From positions 1-64,000 of the forward strand of contig JACRDB010000097.1 in NCBI GenBank assembly GCA_016218725.1: a stretch of DNA of 64,000 nucleotides, in the 5' to 3' direction. Position 1 is the first letter of the stretch. Every line of letters starts with the position of its first letter. This document shows, in pieces, positions 24,943 to 33,452 of this stretch. The notes under the pieces were generated by a model, which was not told the origin of the DNA, ran no database searches, and worked only from the letters and a program-made list of their open reading frames with translations. The stretch comes from Deltaproteobacteria bacterium. GTDB lineage: Bacteria; Myxococcota_A; Polyangia; Polyangiales; Ga0077539. A program made the position numbers and the translations under genes.

Positions 24943-27363
24943 TCAAGTTCCGGGCTGGGCGGTCTCGGCGCGGTCGATGACCGTGCCGTAGCCGAGCTGG
25001 CCGAAGTTGCTGGTGCCCCAGCAGCGGGCGCCTCCATCGGCCCTCCAGGCGCAGGTGTGCATGCTCCCGACGGCCACGCCGACCACCCGGTCCAGCTCGC
25101 CGACGCGCTCGGCGGTGTGGGTGTTGAGCATCCCCCGGGGGCCGAGCTGGCAGCCGTAGTTGGCGCCCCAGCACCACAGGGTCCCGTCCCCGCGGACGGC
25201 GCAGGCATGCATGTACCCCGCGGAGAGGAACGACGCCCCGGTGAGCCCGACCACCCGCGCGGGCGTGGGGCTCGCGAGGTTCGACCCGAGCCCGAGCTGC
25301 CCCATCTGGTTGTCGCCCCAGCACCACACGGCGCCGGCGCGGTCCCGGGCGCAGGTGAAGGCGTCCCCGGCGGACACCTGCACGGCGTTGGTGAGCCCCG
25401 CGGCCTGCACCGGCACGGGCTGCGCCGTGCGGGTGCGCTGCCCGTTGCCGAGCTCGCCCTTCTCGTTGGAGCCCCAGCACCAGACGGTCCCGTCCGCGCG
25501 CACCGCGCAGGAGTGCTGCCCCCCGACGCCCACGTCAATCACGTTGTTGAGCCCGTAGACCATCCTCGCGCTGCCCCGGGCGCTGGAGCCCCCGGTCTGG
25601 CCGGAGCCCCCGTCGCCCCAGCACCAGACCGTGCCGTCGTTGCGGCGCCCGCAGCCGTGCTGCGAGCCCTGCGACGCGTGGGTCATGGCCACGGCGCCGT
25701 CCACGAGCCTGGGGGACGTGTGCATGCCCGTCCCCGTGGCGCCCCAGCACCAGAGGCTCCCGTCGGACCGCACCGCGCACGAGGAGGTGTCCCCCGCCAC
25801 GGCCCTCGCCGCCGCGGACACGGTGCTCAGGAGCACCGGCGAGGGGTGGTCGTCGTTGGGGGTCACCCCGAGCTGGTGGACCTGGTTCCAACCCCAACAA
25901 AGCATGGCCCCGTCGGAGCGCACCGCGCACGAGTGGTACCGCCCGGAGGCCATGTGGGTCACCCCCGACAGCCCCGGGATGCTCTGGGACAGCTCCCGGG
26001 AAACGCACCGGGGACCGTTCATCACGTTCGCCAGGGGACGCAGGAGCGGCGCCACCGAGGGACTCGTGGGGGTCTCCACCCTCCGGCGCCCGACCACCAG
26101 CACCACCCCGGTGCCCAGGGCCCCCACCCCGAGGAGGAGCCCCAGGGCTACCGCGGCGAGCACCACCGGCGGCATCCCCGAGCGCGCAGGGGCCGCGCGC
26201 TGCGCGCCGGAGGTGTTCCAGGGAGGCCCCACGGGCCCCGAGGCCGCGGCGCCCCCGTGGGCCATGGCCGCGCCCTGGGCCGGGTGGGGCGGCGTCATGC
26301 CGTACGGCGGCGGAGCGCTCACCCCCTGGGCGTACCCCTGGGGCGTCGCGCCGAAGCCCTGCGGGGCGTGCGCCGCAGGCATGGGAAAGGGCGCCGGGAG
26401 CGCGCTGGCGGGCATCGCCGCGGTGGCCTGTGGCATCCCCGCGTAGCCCGGGGCGGTGGCGCCGCCGGAGAGCACCCCGAGGAGCCCCTGGAGGGCCTCG
26501 GTGGCGTCCGGGAAGCGCTGGGTGGCGTCGCGGTTGACGCAGCGGGCGAACCAGTTGTCAAAGCCCTGGGGGAGGAGGGCCCCGCGGCCTCGCTCGTGGG
26601 CCCGCTGCGAGGCGGGCAGGAGCGGGTCTACGTAGACCTCGCGCATGATGGCCGCGAGGGTGGCGCGCTCCGGGTCGTTGGCGCTGGGCCAGTAGTAGGT
26701 CCCGGTGAGCAGGTTGTACGCGATGAGCCCGAGGGCCCACACGTCCGTGGCGGGGCGCAGGGAGCCCTGGTCGGCCTGCTCCGGGGCCATCCACATGGGG
26801 GAGCCCACGGCGCTGGTGGCCTGCGCGGAGGTGCGCGAGGTGTCCACCAGCTTGGCGATGCCAAAGTCCAGGACCTTCACCACGAAGGCCACGCCCTCGC
26901 GGCGGGGGTTGGTGAGGAAGATGTTGGCGGGCTTCAAGTCCCGGTGCACGAGCCCCGCCCGGTGGGCGGCCCCGAGGCCGTGGCAGAGCTGCCGGAAGAG
27001 CTCCAGGGTGGTGCGGGGATCAAAGGGACCCTTGCGCTCCAGGGCGTGCTCCAGGTCCTCGCCCTCCAGGAGCTCCATGGCGAGCCACGGGGTGCCGGTG
27101 GGCTCGTCGATGCCCGCGGCGACCACCTCGACCACATGGTCGCTGTGGATCCTGGCGCTCACGGTGGCCTCCTGGGCGAACCGGGCGCGGGCGCTCGGGT
27201 CCTGCACCAGCGACGGGAGCATGATCTTGAGCGCCCTGGGGCGCTGGGTGCTCACCTGCTCGACCACGTACACGGCGCCCATGCCCCCGGCAGAAAGCAG
27301 CCTCACGACGCGGAAATCGCGCGCGAACAACATCCCTGGGGTGAGCTGCGGGAGCGGGTTCAT
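24943..27363 (-). CDS. Transmembrane Ser/Thr protein kinase with extracellular RCC1 repeats
   Basis: 806 aa. Kinase domain about residues 18-290: glycine loop 'LLSAGGMGAVY', Lys in 'RALKIM', catalytic 'HRDLKPANI', 'DFGIAKL', 'MAPEQ'. A Pro/Ala/Gly-rich juxtamembrane region and one transmembrane helix ('VVLAAVALGLLLGVGALGTG', about 390-410) follow. The outer part has about seven RCC1-type repeats with 'CAVRSDG..WCWG' cores, predicting a seven-bladed propeller held by paired Cys. ATG 27363; further upstream the frame is a shadow. Likely a receptor kinase whose propeller senses an extracellular or periplasmic ligand. Divergent from the next operon. Confidence 0.88.
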   Translation of the reverse strand: MNPLPQLTPGMLFARDFRVVRLLSAGGMGAVYVVEQVSTQRPRALKIMLPSLVQDPSARARFAQEATVSARIHSDHVVEVVAAGIDEPTGTPWLAMELLEGEDLEHALERKGPFDPRTTLELFRQLCHGLGAAHRAGLVHRDLKPANIFLTNPRREGVAFVVKVLDFGIAKLVDTSRTSAQATSAVGSPMWMAPEQADQGSLRPATDVWALGLIAYNLLTGTYYWPSANDPERATLAAIMREVYVDPLLPASQRAHERGRGALLPQGFDNWFARCVNRDATQRFPDATEALQGLLGVLSGGATAPGYAGMPQATAAMPASALPAPFPMPAAHAPQGFGATPQGYAQGVSAPPPYGMTPPHPAQGAAMAHGGAAASGPVGPPWNTSGAQRAAPARSGMPPVVLAAVALGLLLGVGALGTGVVLVVGRRRVETPTSPSVAPLLRPLANVMNGPRCVSRELSQSIPGLSGVTHMASGRYHSCAVRSDGAMLCWGWNQVHQLGVTPNDDHPSPVLLSTVSAAARAVAGDTSSCAVRSDGSLWCWGATGTGMHTSPRLVDGAVAMTHASQGSQHGCGRRNDGTVWCWGDGGSGQTGGSSARGSARMVYGLNNVIDVGVGGQHSCAVRADGTVWCWGSNEKGELGNGQRTRTAQPVPVQAAGLTNAVQVSAGDAFTCARDRAGAVWCWGDNQMGQLGLGSNLASPTPARVVGLTGASFLSAGYMHACAVRGDGTLWCWGANYGCQLGPRGMLNTHTAERVGELDRVVGVAVGSMHTCAWRADGGARCWGTSNFGQLGYGTVIDRAETAQPGT

Positions 27364-27401
27364 GGGGGGGTCATGGTATCGTATGGCCCCCGGAAATGGA
27401 G

Positions 27402-27407
27402 TATACA
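27402..27407 (+). promoter_or_regulatory. Putative -10 box of the 27.4-31.1 kb operon
   Basis: TATACA 6 nt before ATG 27414. The spacing supports this ATG rather than 27396 as the start and suggests a near-leaderless transcript. Confidence 0.4.
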
Positions 27408-27413
27408 GCGCGG

Positions 27414-28376
27414 ATGCCAAGCGCTCGCAACGCCCCGGCGCTGGGGGTCTTCCTGTGGGCCTCCGGGGCCCTGGGGCAGGTGCCCCCCCCACAGGGTACG
27501 GACGTCGCCGCCGCGGCGGCGGCCTTTGAAGAGGGCCAGAGGGCCCAGCTCCTGCAGGATTTTCCGCGGGCCGCGGAGCTCTTCGAGCTGGCGGACCGCA
27601 GCGCGCCGTCGCCCCCGGCGCTGCGCAGCGCCATCCGGAACCACCAGGCCGCGGGGCACCGCGCCCGGGCGGCCCCGCTGGCGCTCCAGGCCCGGCTCCG
27701 GGACGCCTCGGACCCCCAGAGCGTCGAGCTGGCCACGCAGGTGCTGGACGCGCTGCGGCCCGCGCTGGCCGGCGTCCACGTGCGCTGCGCGGCGCCCTGC
27801 GCGGTGAGCGTGGACCAGCGCTCCCTGAGCGGCTCCCCGGCGGCGGAGCATAGCTTCTTCCTGGAGCCCGGCGAGCACAGCGTGGGGGCGTCCTTTGGCG
27901 GCGCTCGGGCCCCCGCCCGGACGCAGACCTTCACCGCGGGCGCGGCTACGGACCTGGCCTTCGCGGAGCCCCCGCCGCCGCCACCACCACCGCCGCCGCC
28001 CCCGTCCCCGATCACGGCCCTCCCGCCGGTGACCGGTCCCCAGGACGCGGCTCCCCGGGGGCTCGCCCCGTGGGTGTTCTGGGTGGGCGCCGGGGCCACC
28101 GTGGCGGCCGCCGGTGTGCTGGTGTGGTCCGGGCTGGACACCCTGGCAGCGCGGGACGTGTACGTGATCGATCCCACGGAGCAGCGCTTCAACAATGGGG
28201 TCATCCGGGAGACTCGCACCAACGTGCTCGTGGGCGTGGTGGGCGTCCTGGGCGTGGGGACGCTTCTTACCGGGGTGCTCTGGACCAACTGGTCCGGGCG
28301 CCGAGGGGCTCGGACCACCCCGGTGGTGGCGCTGGAGGGTGGTGGAGCCCAGGTCGGGGTGGTAGGGTCTTTCTGA
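27414..28376 (+). CDS. Exported protein with helical-repeat region and two C-terminal membrane segments
   Basis: 320-aa protein. N-terminal signal ('GVFLWASGALGQ'). A helical, TPR-like stretch follows ('AAAAFEEGQRAQLLQDFPRA...'), then a PEGA-like beta segment with a Cys pair ('VRCAAPCAVSVDQ'), a run of 12 prolines (about residues 186-197), and two hydrophobic segments separated by 'ARDVYVIDPTEQRFNNGVI'. This layout is common beside Ser/Thr kinases in myxobacteria. It precedes a kinase gene by 20 bp, so it is likely part of the same signalling unit. Molecular role unknown. Start chosen at ATG 27414; 27396 is the alternative. Confidence 0.7.
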   Translation: MPSARNAPALGVFLWASGALGQVPPPQGTDVAAAAAAFEEGQRAQLLQDFPRAAELFELADRSAPSPPALRSAIRNHQAAGHRARAAPLALQARLRDASDPQSVELATQVLDALRPALAGVHVRCAAPCAVSVDQRSLSGSPAAEHSFFLEPGEHSVGASFGGARAPARTQTFTAGAATDLAFAEPPPPPPPPPPPPSPITALPPVTGPQDAAPRGLAPWVFWVGAGATVAAAGVLVWSGLDTLAARDVYVIDPTEQRFNNGVIRETRTNVLVGVVGVLGVGTLLTGVLWTNWSGRRGARTTPVVALEGGGAQVGVVGSF

Positions 28377-28396
28377 TAGGGGGCAAGCGCCCGTCC

Positions 28397-30052
28397 ATGA
28401 CCGACGTCAAGGAACCCACCACGGATAGGAGCGGTCTGGCCACCGGGCAGATGCTCGGGAGGTACGAGATCATCGCCCCGCTGGCCCGAGGGGGCATGGG
28501 GGCGGTGTACCTGGCCAGGGTGGCCGGGGCGGGGGGCTTCAAGAGGCTCTTCGCCATCAAGGTGATGCACCCCCACCTGGCGGAGGAGTCGGAGTTCATC
28601 CAGATGTTGCTGGACGAGGCGCGGCTGGCGTCTCGGATCCACCACCCCAACGCGGTGGCCATTGTAGATGTGGCCGACGGCCCCAGCGGGCTCTACCTGG
28701 TGATGGACTACATCGACGGCATCACCCTGGCGAAGATCCGGTCTACGCCCAACCTGGAGGATGAGGTCAAGACCCGGGTGGCCATGAAGGTCCTTGTCGA
28801 CGCGCTCCACGGGCTCCACGCGGCCCACGACCTCACCGACGATGACGGCAACGCCCTGAACATCGTGCACCGGGACGTGTCCCCGCAGAACATCCTCCTC
28901 GGCACCGACGGGGTCGCGCGCATCACGGATTTTGGCATCGCGCTCGCGGCGTCGAGGATCACCTCTTCGCGCCCGGGGATCATCAAGGGCAAGCCCGGGT
29001 ACATGGCCCCGGAGCAGGTGCTGGCCTACCCCGTGGACCGCCGGGCGGACGTCTTCGCCGTCGGGATCATTCTGTACGAGTTCCTCACGCGGGGGCGGCT
29101 CTTCAAGGCCGACAGCGACGCGGCCACGCTGCTCCAGGTGGTGAACCTCCCGATCCCGAGGCCCTCGTCGCGCATGGCCATGCCCCAGTCCCTGGAGGAC
29201 GTGTGCCTGCGCGCCCTGGAGCGCGACGTGGACAAGCGCTACCCGACCTGCCACGCCCTGGCCCAGGCCCTCCACGACGCGCTCACCCGCGAGGGGTGGC
29301 TCCTCGGCGCCCACGAGGTGACGGACTACGTGAAGAAGGCCTTCGCGGAGGACATCGCCGCCCGCAAGGCCATGATCCGGGACCGCAACCGCGCTCTCGG
29401 GGGCACCGGCGACCCCTTCGGTGGCGTCACCCCGGCGCCCGTGACCGGCGCCCGCCCCACGCCCCCAATGCCGCAGAACGCCCCGGAGGCCGTGGCAGGC
29501 TCCGCGGACACGCTGATCTCCGGCCCGAGCCTCCGGACGCCCGCCGTCAAGAATGACAGCCTGAGCATCCCCGCCATCGAGGTGCGCCCCGGCGTCCGTG
29601 AGGCGCCTCCCTCGCAGCGCCTGAGCGCGGAGCCCGGGTCTCCCCGGCAGAGCCTCGGGAAGATGGCCGCCGCCGGGGTGCTGGTGCTCGCCGGAGCGGG
29701 CCTCGGCGCCTGGGCCATGGGGCGCTCGGGAGCCTCCCAGGGCCCCGCCGCCACCCCGAGCCCCGTCCCGGCTCCCGTGGTCGGACCTACAGGTACTACT
29801 CCCGCCCACACCACCCCACCTGTCCCAGAGCCCAGCGCGCCCGCGCCGGAGCCGGCTCCGGTGGTCGCACCTACACCCGCCCACACCGTGGAGAGTGCGC
29901 CCCAGCCGTCTGTTGCGAGGGTTCGTCGCCGTCATGACGACGCGGGGGTGGCGGCGCCTCGGGTGCCGGCGCCGGAGCGACCTTCGGTGGCGCAGCCGCC
30001 GGGTGGGGGGCATCCGACCATCGAGTCCAACCCGTACTTGCAACGACACTGA
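28397..30052 (+). CDS. Transmembrane Ser/Thr protein kinase (HRDVSPQN type)
   Basis: 551 aa. Kinase domain about residues 22-300: 'LARGGMGAVYLA', 'FAIKVMHPH', catalytic loop 'HRDVSPQNIL', 'DFGIA', 'YMAPEQVL'. The VSPQN variant of the usual LKPxN loop is common in myxobacterial kinases. A Pro/Ala linker, one transmembrane helix ('AAAGVLVLAGAGLGAWAMG', about 415-435) and a Pro/Thr-rich tail follow. ATG 28397 comes after a purine-rich AGGGGG about 15 nt upstream. The stop overlaps the next start (TGATG), linking it to a secreted lipoprotein that may be its extracytoplasmic partner. Confidence 0.9.
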   Translation: MTDVKEPTTDRSGLATGQMLGRYEIIAPLARGGMGAVYLARVAGAGGFKRLFAIKVMHPHLAEESEFIQMLLDEARLASRIHHPNAVAIVDVADGPSGLYLVMDYIDGITLAKIRSTPNLEDEVKTRVAMKVLVDALHGLHAAHDLTDDDGNALNIVHRDVSPQNILLGTDGVARITDFGIALAASRITSSRPGIIKGKPGYMAPEQVLAYPVDRRADVFAVGIILYEFLTRGRLFKADSDAATLLQVVNLPIPRPSSRMAMPQSLEDVCLRALERDVDKRYPTCHALAQALHDALTREGWLLGAHEVTDYVKKAFAEDIAARKAMIRDRNRALGGTGDPFGGVTPAPVTGARPTPPMPQNAPEAVAGSADTLISGPSLRTPAVKNDSLSIPAIEVRPGVREAPPSQRLSAEPGSPRQSLGKMAAAGVLVLAGAGLGAWAMGRSGASQGPAATPSPVPAPVVGPTGTTPAHTTPPVPEPSAPAPEPAPVVAPTPAHTVESAPQPSVARVRRRHDDAGVAAPRVPAPERPSVAQPPGGGHPTIESNPYLQRH

Positions 30053-31092
30053 TGCGCGCGAACGCTCTGGTACTCCTGGTCGCCCTCGGGGGCGGGTGCA
30101 ACGTCTTTGACCCGGCGCTGTTCCGTCAGCGCCAGGACGGGGGGGCGGACGGAGGCACCCCGGGGGTGCTGCCGACGATCGCGCTGGCGGACCGCTGCTC
30201 GGGGGCGGTGCCGGAGGTGGTCTCCGGGACCAACGCCCTGTTGGACACCACGAACCTGGCCAACGATTTCAGCGACCTGGCGGTGTGTACGGGGCGCGCG
30301 CTGCCCGGCAACGACGGGTTCTTTCGCGTACGGATGAACGCCGGGGAGCAGTGGCATTTCCATGTGAGGGTGCAGGGCGGCGGGGCGCCGGACCCTGCCA
30401 TCTACGTGCTGCCTGGCTGCGACGAGCGGTCCTGCGCGGGGGGCCTGGACGAGTGCGGCCAGAGCCGGGACGAGCACATGTCCTTCCGGGCCTCGGCGAG
30501 CCGGGAGTACCTGGTCGGGGTTGACAGCGCGCGGCCGGGGGGAGCGCGCTACGAGCTCATCGCGCTCCGGGCGGAGTGCGGCAACAACACCCGCGAGCAC
30601 GGGGAGTCCTGCGAGGACGGCAACCGCACCCCCGGGGACGGCTGCGACGAGCGCTGCCGGGCGGAGCTCTCGGGCCCCGAGGCCACGGAGGTCGAGCCCA
30701 ACGACGATTTCACGGACCCCAACGTGCTGATGTTCCCCGCGGCGGGGGGGACCCTCACCGCGCGGGGGCGCCTCGGGGGGCGCTGTGACTTTGACATGTA
30801 CGCGGTGAACGTCCCGCCGGGGGCGAGCGTACGGGCGACGATGCTGGACGTGAACGGCATGGCCTGCGGGCCCTCGGAGCCGGAGTACCGCATGGCCTGG
30901 GTGCTCCCCGACGGCCGCGCGGAGGGGGGCCTCGGGGTGGTACGGATGGACAACCGCTGCCCGGCGATCTCCGAGGGCGAGGCCTTCGCCCAGCGGATCG
31001 CGACGGGGGGGACGTACTACCTCCGGGTGACCACGGCCCGGGACGAGGCGACGGGTCGGGACTACCGCCTGCGGGTGGAGCTCCTGCGGTAA
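30052..31092 (+). CDS. Lipoprotein with DUF4215-type Cys repeat
   Basis: 346-aa exported protein. 'LVLLVALGGGC' gives a lipobox. The N-terminal half is beta-rich with cysteine pairs. Near residues 178-202, 'ESCEDGNRTPGDGCDERC' is the calcium-binding-like Cys repeat (DUF4215) common in myxobacterial surface proteins. The C-terminal part ('EVEPNDDFTDPN...GRCDFDMYAVNV') looks like a bacterial pre-peptidase C-terminal (PPC) domain. ATG overlaps the kinase stop (TGATG), so it is co-translated with the kinase. Ligand unknown. Confidence 0.82.
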   Translation: MRANALVLLVALGGGCNVFDPALFRQRQDGGADGGTPGVLPTIALADRCSGAVPEVVSGTNALLDTTNLANDFSDLAVCTGRALPGNDGFFRVRMNAGEQWHFHVRVQGGGAPDPAIYVLPGCDERSCAGGLDECGQSRDEHMSFRASASREYLVGVDSARPGGARYELIALRAECGNNTREHGESCEDGNRTPGDGCDERCRAELSGPEATEVEPNDDFTDPNVLMFPAAGGTLTARGRLGGRCDFDMYAVNVPPGASVRATMLDVNGMACGPSEPEYRMAWVLPDGRAEGGLGVVRMDNRCPAISEGEAFAQRIATGGTYYLRVTTARDEATGRDYRLRVELLR

Positions 31093-31121
31093 TCCGCCGG
31101 GCTGCGCGAAGGTCCATCCAT

Positions 31122-31580
31122 TCAACGCACCGCTCTCTTGACGAGCGCGACGATGCGCGCCTCCTCGGCGGCGGTCAACTCCTTGAGCGCGAAGGCGGTC
31201 GGCCACAGGGCGCCGTCGTCGAGCTTCGCCGCGTCGCTGAAGCCGAGCGTCGCGTAGCGCGTCTTGAACTTCTGCGCGCTCTGGAAGAAGCAGACGACCT
31301 TGCCGTCTCCGTTGGCGTACGCGGGCATCCCGTACCAGGTCCTTGGTGACAGCGTCGGCGCGCTGGCGGTGATGAGCGCGTGGAGCCGCGTGGCCATGGC
31401 GCGGTCGGGCTCCGGCATCGCCGCGATCTTCGCCAGGAGGTCGCGCTCACCGTCCGGTCCGCCCTTGGCCTTGAGCTCGCCGGCGCGCTCCTTCATCGCG
31501 GCGCGTTCCTCGGCGGTGAAGGCCCTGGAGGTCTTGCCAGAGGCAGCCCTGGACGGCTTCTTCGTGCTCTTGTCGCGCAT
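31122..31580 (-). CDS. DUF1801 family protein
   Basis: 152-aa cytosolic protein. The N-terminus is Lys/Ser-rich and basic, and the core matches the DUF1801/YdhG-like fold: 'LHALITASAPTLSPRTWYGMPAYANGDGKVVCFFQ' contains the family's conserved 'YGMPAY' and 'KVVCFF' blocks. Members are sometimes called iron chaperones, but evidence is thin. ATG 31580 follows a strong AGGAGG ribosome site at 6-7 nt. Stand-alone gene, divergent from the lipase-like gene. Confidence 0.85.
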   Translation of the reverse strand: MRDKSTKKPSRAASGKTSRAFTAEERAAMKERAGELKAKGGPDGERDLLAKIAAMPEPDRAMATRLHALITASAPTLSPRTWYGMPAYANGDGKVVCFFQSAQKFKTRYATLGFSDAAKLDDGALWPTAFALKELTAAEEARIVALVKRAVR

Positions 31581-31656
31581 GGGGTCCTCCTGTTTCAGTC
31601 CGACGTGGGAGGCCCTGTAGCATGCCATCGGCCTCCGCCGCACCCCCTTGTCGTGC

Positions 31657-31662
31657 TATCCT
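31657..31662 (+). promoter_or_regulatory. Putative -10 box of the lipase-like gene
   Basis: GCTATCCT context, 9 nt before GTG 31672. Same layout as other start-proximal boxes in this window. Confidence 0.35.
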
Positions 31663-31671
31663 GGCGGTATC

Positions 31672-32991
31672 GTGCGGCGCTGGCGCGGCTTGAAGGCCCT
31701 GGTACACGAGGCCGTGGACTACACCACGGAGCTCGTGGGCGAGGCCCACGCCGCGGGCGCCCGCAGGGTCCTGGCGGTGACGGACCTCGTGCCTCCGCTC
31801 GCGGAGCCCGCGCGCGCGGTGGAGAGCGCCAGGCGCTTCGGGACCGAGCTGGTGCTGGCGCAGGTGAGGGCCGTCAACCACGGCGTGCGGGTCGTCACCG
31901 ACGCGGGCCTGGACCTCCTCGAAGGCCCCCTGGAGGACCCCTCCCCGGAGGCCGCGCTGCCGCTCCGGTCGGACCTCACGGGCACGCTCCGGTGGGTGGG
32001 TGACGCCGCCCTGGGCACGCTGAACGCCGCCGTGGGGGACCACCTCCACCGCCGCGACAACGCCCTCTCCCTCGGGATGCGCCTGCGCCGCGGGGACCGG
32101 TTCCTGCCCGAGGAGCCTGCCACGCTCCGCGAGGCGCTCGCGCGCGCCACGCCGAGGGTGGTGCTGCTGGTGCACGGCCTGGGCGCCACGGAGTGGTCCT
32201 GGTGCCTCCACGGGGAGCGTTACCACGGGGACCCGACGGGCAACTTCGGCGCGCTCCTGGCGAGGGACCTCGGGTACACGCCCCTCTACGCGCGGTACAA
32301 CACCGGCCGGCACATCTCGGAGAACGGCCGGGCGCTCAGCGAGCACCTGGAGCGCGCGCTGGACGCGTGGCCCGTGCCCGTGGAGGAGCTGGTGCTCCTG
32401 GGGCACAGCATGGGGGGCCTGGTCGCGCGCAGCGCGATCCACCACGCGGAGACCACCCACGCGCGTTGGAGACCGTTGCTGCGGCGCGTCTTCTGCCTCG
32501 GGTCCCCGCACCAGGGGGCGCCGCTGGCGAAGCTCGGTCACCTGGCCGCGGCGGTGCTCTCGGCGGTGGACACGCCCGGCACGCTGGTGCCCGCGAGGAT
32601 CCTCCAGGGGCGCAGCGCGGGCCTGAGGGACCTGCGGCACGGGGACCTCCTGGACCGCCACTGGCTGGCCCACGACGCCGACGCGCTCTTCCGCGAGGCC
32701 CGCGACGAGGTGCCCCTGGCCGAGGACGTGCGGTGGCACTTCCTCGCGGCGACGGTGACCCTCGACCCGGAGCACCCCGCGGGGCTGGTGCTCGGGGACC
32801 TCCTGGTGCGCGCGCCTAGCGCGTCCGGGGAGCGCCTGCGCCGGGCGCGCTTCCCGGTGGAGACGCGGGCCTTCGGGCGGGTCTTGCACCACGAGCTGCA
32901 GAACCACCCGGACGTCTACGCCGTGGTGCGCGACGCCTGCGCGGAGGCTACGGCACCGGCAGCGGGTTCCCCGGGCGGGTCATCAACGTGA
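31672..32991 (+). CDS. Alpha/beta hydrolase, lipase/PGAP1-like
   Basis: 439-aa protein. The core carries 'VVLLVHGLGATEWSW' (oxyanion strand, about residues 160-174), nucleophile elbow 'LLGHSMGGLVAR' (Ser about residue 245), 'CLGSPHQGAPLAKLG', and a late His in 'LHHELQNHPDVY' that probably completes the triad. The GSPHxGAPLA pattern is typical of PGAP1-like and triacylglycerol lipases. No signal peptide, so probably intracellular. The N-terminal about 140 residues are family-specific. Start GTG 31672 is chosen on its basic start and the upstream TATCCT box. Its 3' end overlaps the convergent membrane-protein gene by 44 bp. Confidence 0.85.
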   Translation: MRRWRGLKALVHEAVDYTTELVGEAHAAGARRVLAVTDLVPPLAEPARAVESARRFGTELVLAQVRAVNHGVRVVTDAGLDLLEGPLEDPSPEAALPLRSDLTGTLRWVGDAALGTLNAAVGDHLHRRDNALSLGMRLRRGDRFLPEEPATLREALARATPRVVLLVHGLGATEWSWCLHGERYHGDPTGNFGALLARDLGYTPLYARYNTGRHISENGRALSEHLERALDAWPVPVEELVLLGHSMGGLVARSAIHHAETTHARWRPLLRRVFCLGSPHQGAPLAKLGHLAAAVLSAVDTPGTLVPARILQGRSAGLRDLRHGDLLDRHWLAHDADALFREARDEVPLAEDVRWHFLAATVTLDPEHPAGLVLGDLLVRAPSASGERLRRARFPVETRAFGRVLHHELQNHPDVYAVVRDACAEATAPAAGSPGGSST

Positions 32992-33325
32992 ACGCATACC
33001 AGAGCACGTCCTGGAGGAGGAGCAGCGCCGCGAGCTGCGCGGCGCCGGTGAGCGCCCCTCGGCGCGCGAGCCACGCCCCGACGGCCGCGCGTCCGCTGAG
33101 GGCGTAGGCCCCGAGCGCCGCCGCCAGGCTGACCGCGAGGGACGCCGCCGAACGGCCGTACCAGTCCATGCCGAGCTCCCTCACGGCGGGGGCGAAGACC
33201 CACCGGCGCTCCATCGGGAGGTACCAGGGCACGGGCCAGCGGGCCATGGCGCTCGCCAGGAAGGTGACGCCGAAGACCACCCGGGCCACCAGCACCGCCA
33301 GGAGCACCCGGTGTGTGTCCTTCAC
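32948..33325 (-). CDS. Small four-helix membrane protein
   Basis: 125-aa protein with about four hydrophobic segments: 'VLLAVLVARVVFGVTFLASA', 'AASLAVSLAAALGAYAL', 'LTGAAQLAALLLLQDVLWYAF' and a weaker one. Between them is a conserved-looking loop 'PWYLPMERRWVFAPAVRELGMDWYG'. Not recognised. Start GTG 33325 sits 8 nt after a TACCCT box. Its last 44 bases overlap the lipase-like gene on the other strand, so one of the two ends may be mis-set, although both reading frames look real. Confidence 0.65.
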   Translation of the reverse strand: MKDTHRVLLAVLVARVVFGVTFLASAMARWPVPWYLPMERRWVFAPAVRELGMDWYGRSAASLAVSLAAALGAYALSGRAAVGAWLARRGALTGAAQLAALLLLQDVLWYAFTLMTRPGNPLPVP

Positions 33326-33333
33326 GGCGTGGG

Positions 33334-33339
33334 AGGGTA
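33334..33339 (-). promoter_or_regulatory. Putative -10 box of the small membrane protein gene
   Basis: GCTACCCT context, 8 nt before GTG 33325. Confidence 0.35.
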
Positions 33340-33452
33340 GCACCGGCGCGGCCGTCCACGAGCCATCACCGCGGGTGAGGGTGCCTCGGAACTCTCGACT
33401 TCCGCGGGCGCCTCGCCGGTGGCACCTTGAGGTCCATACGGAGGCCAAGACC

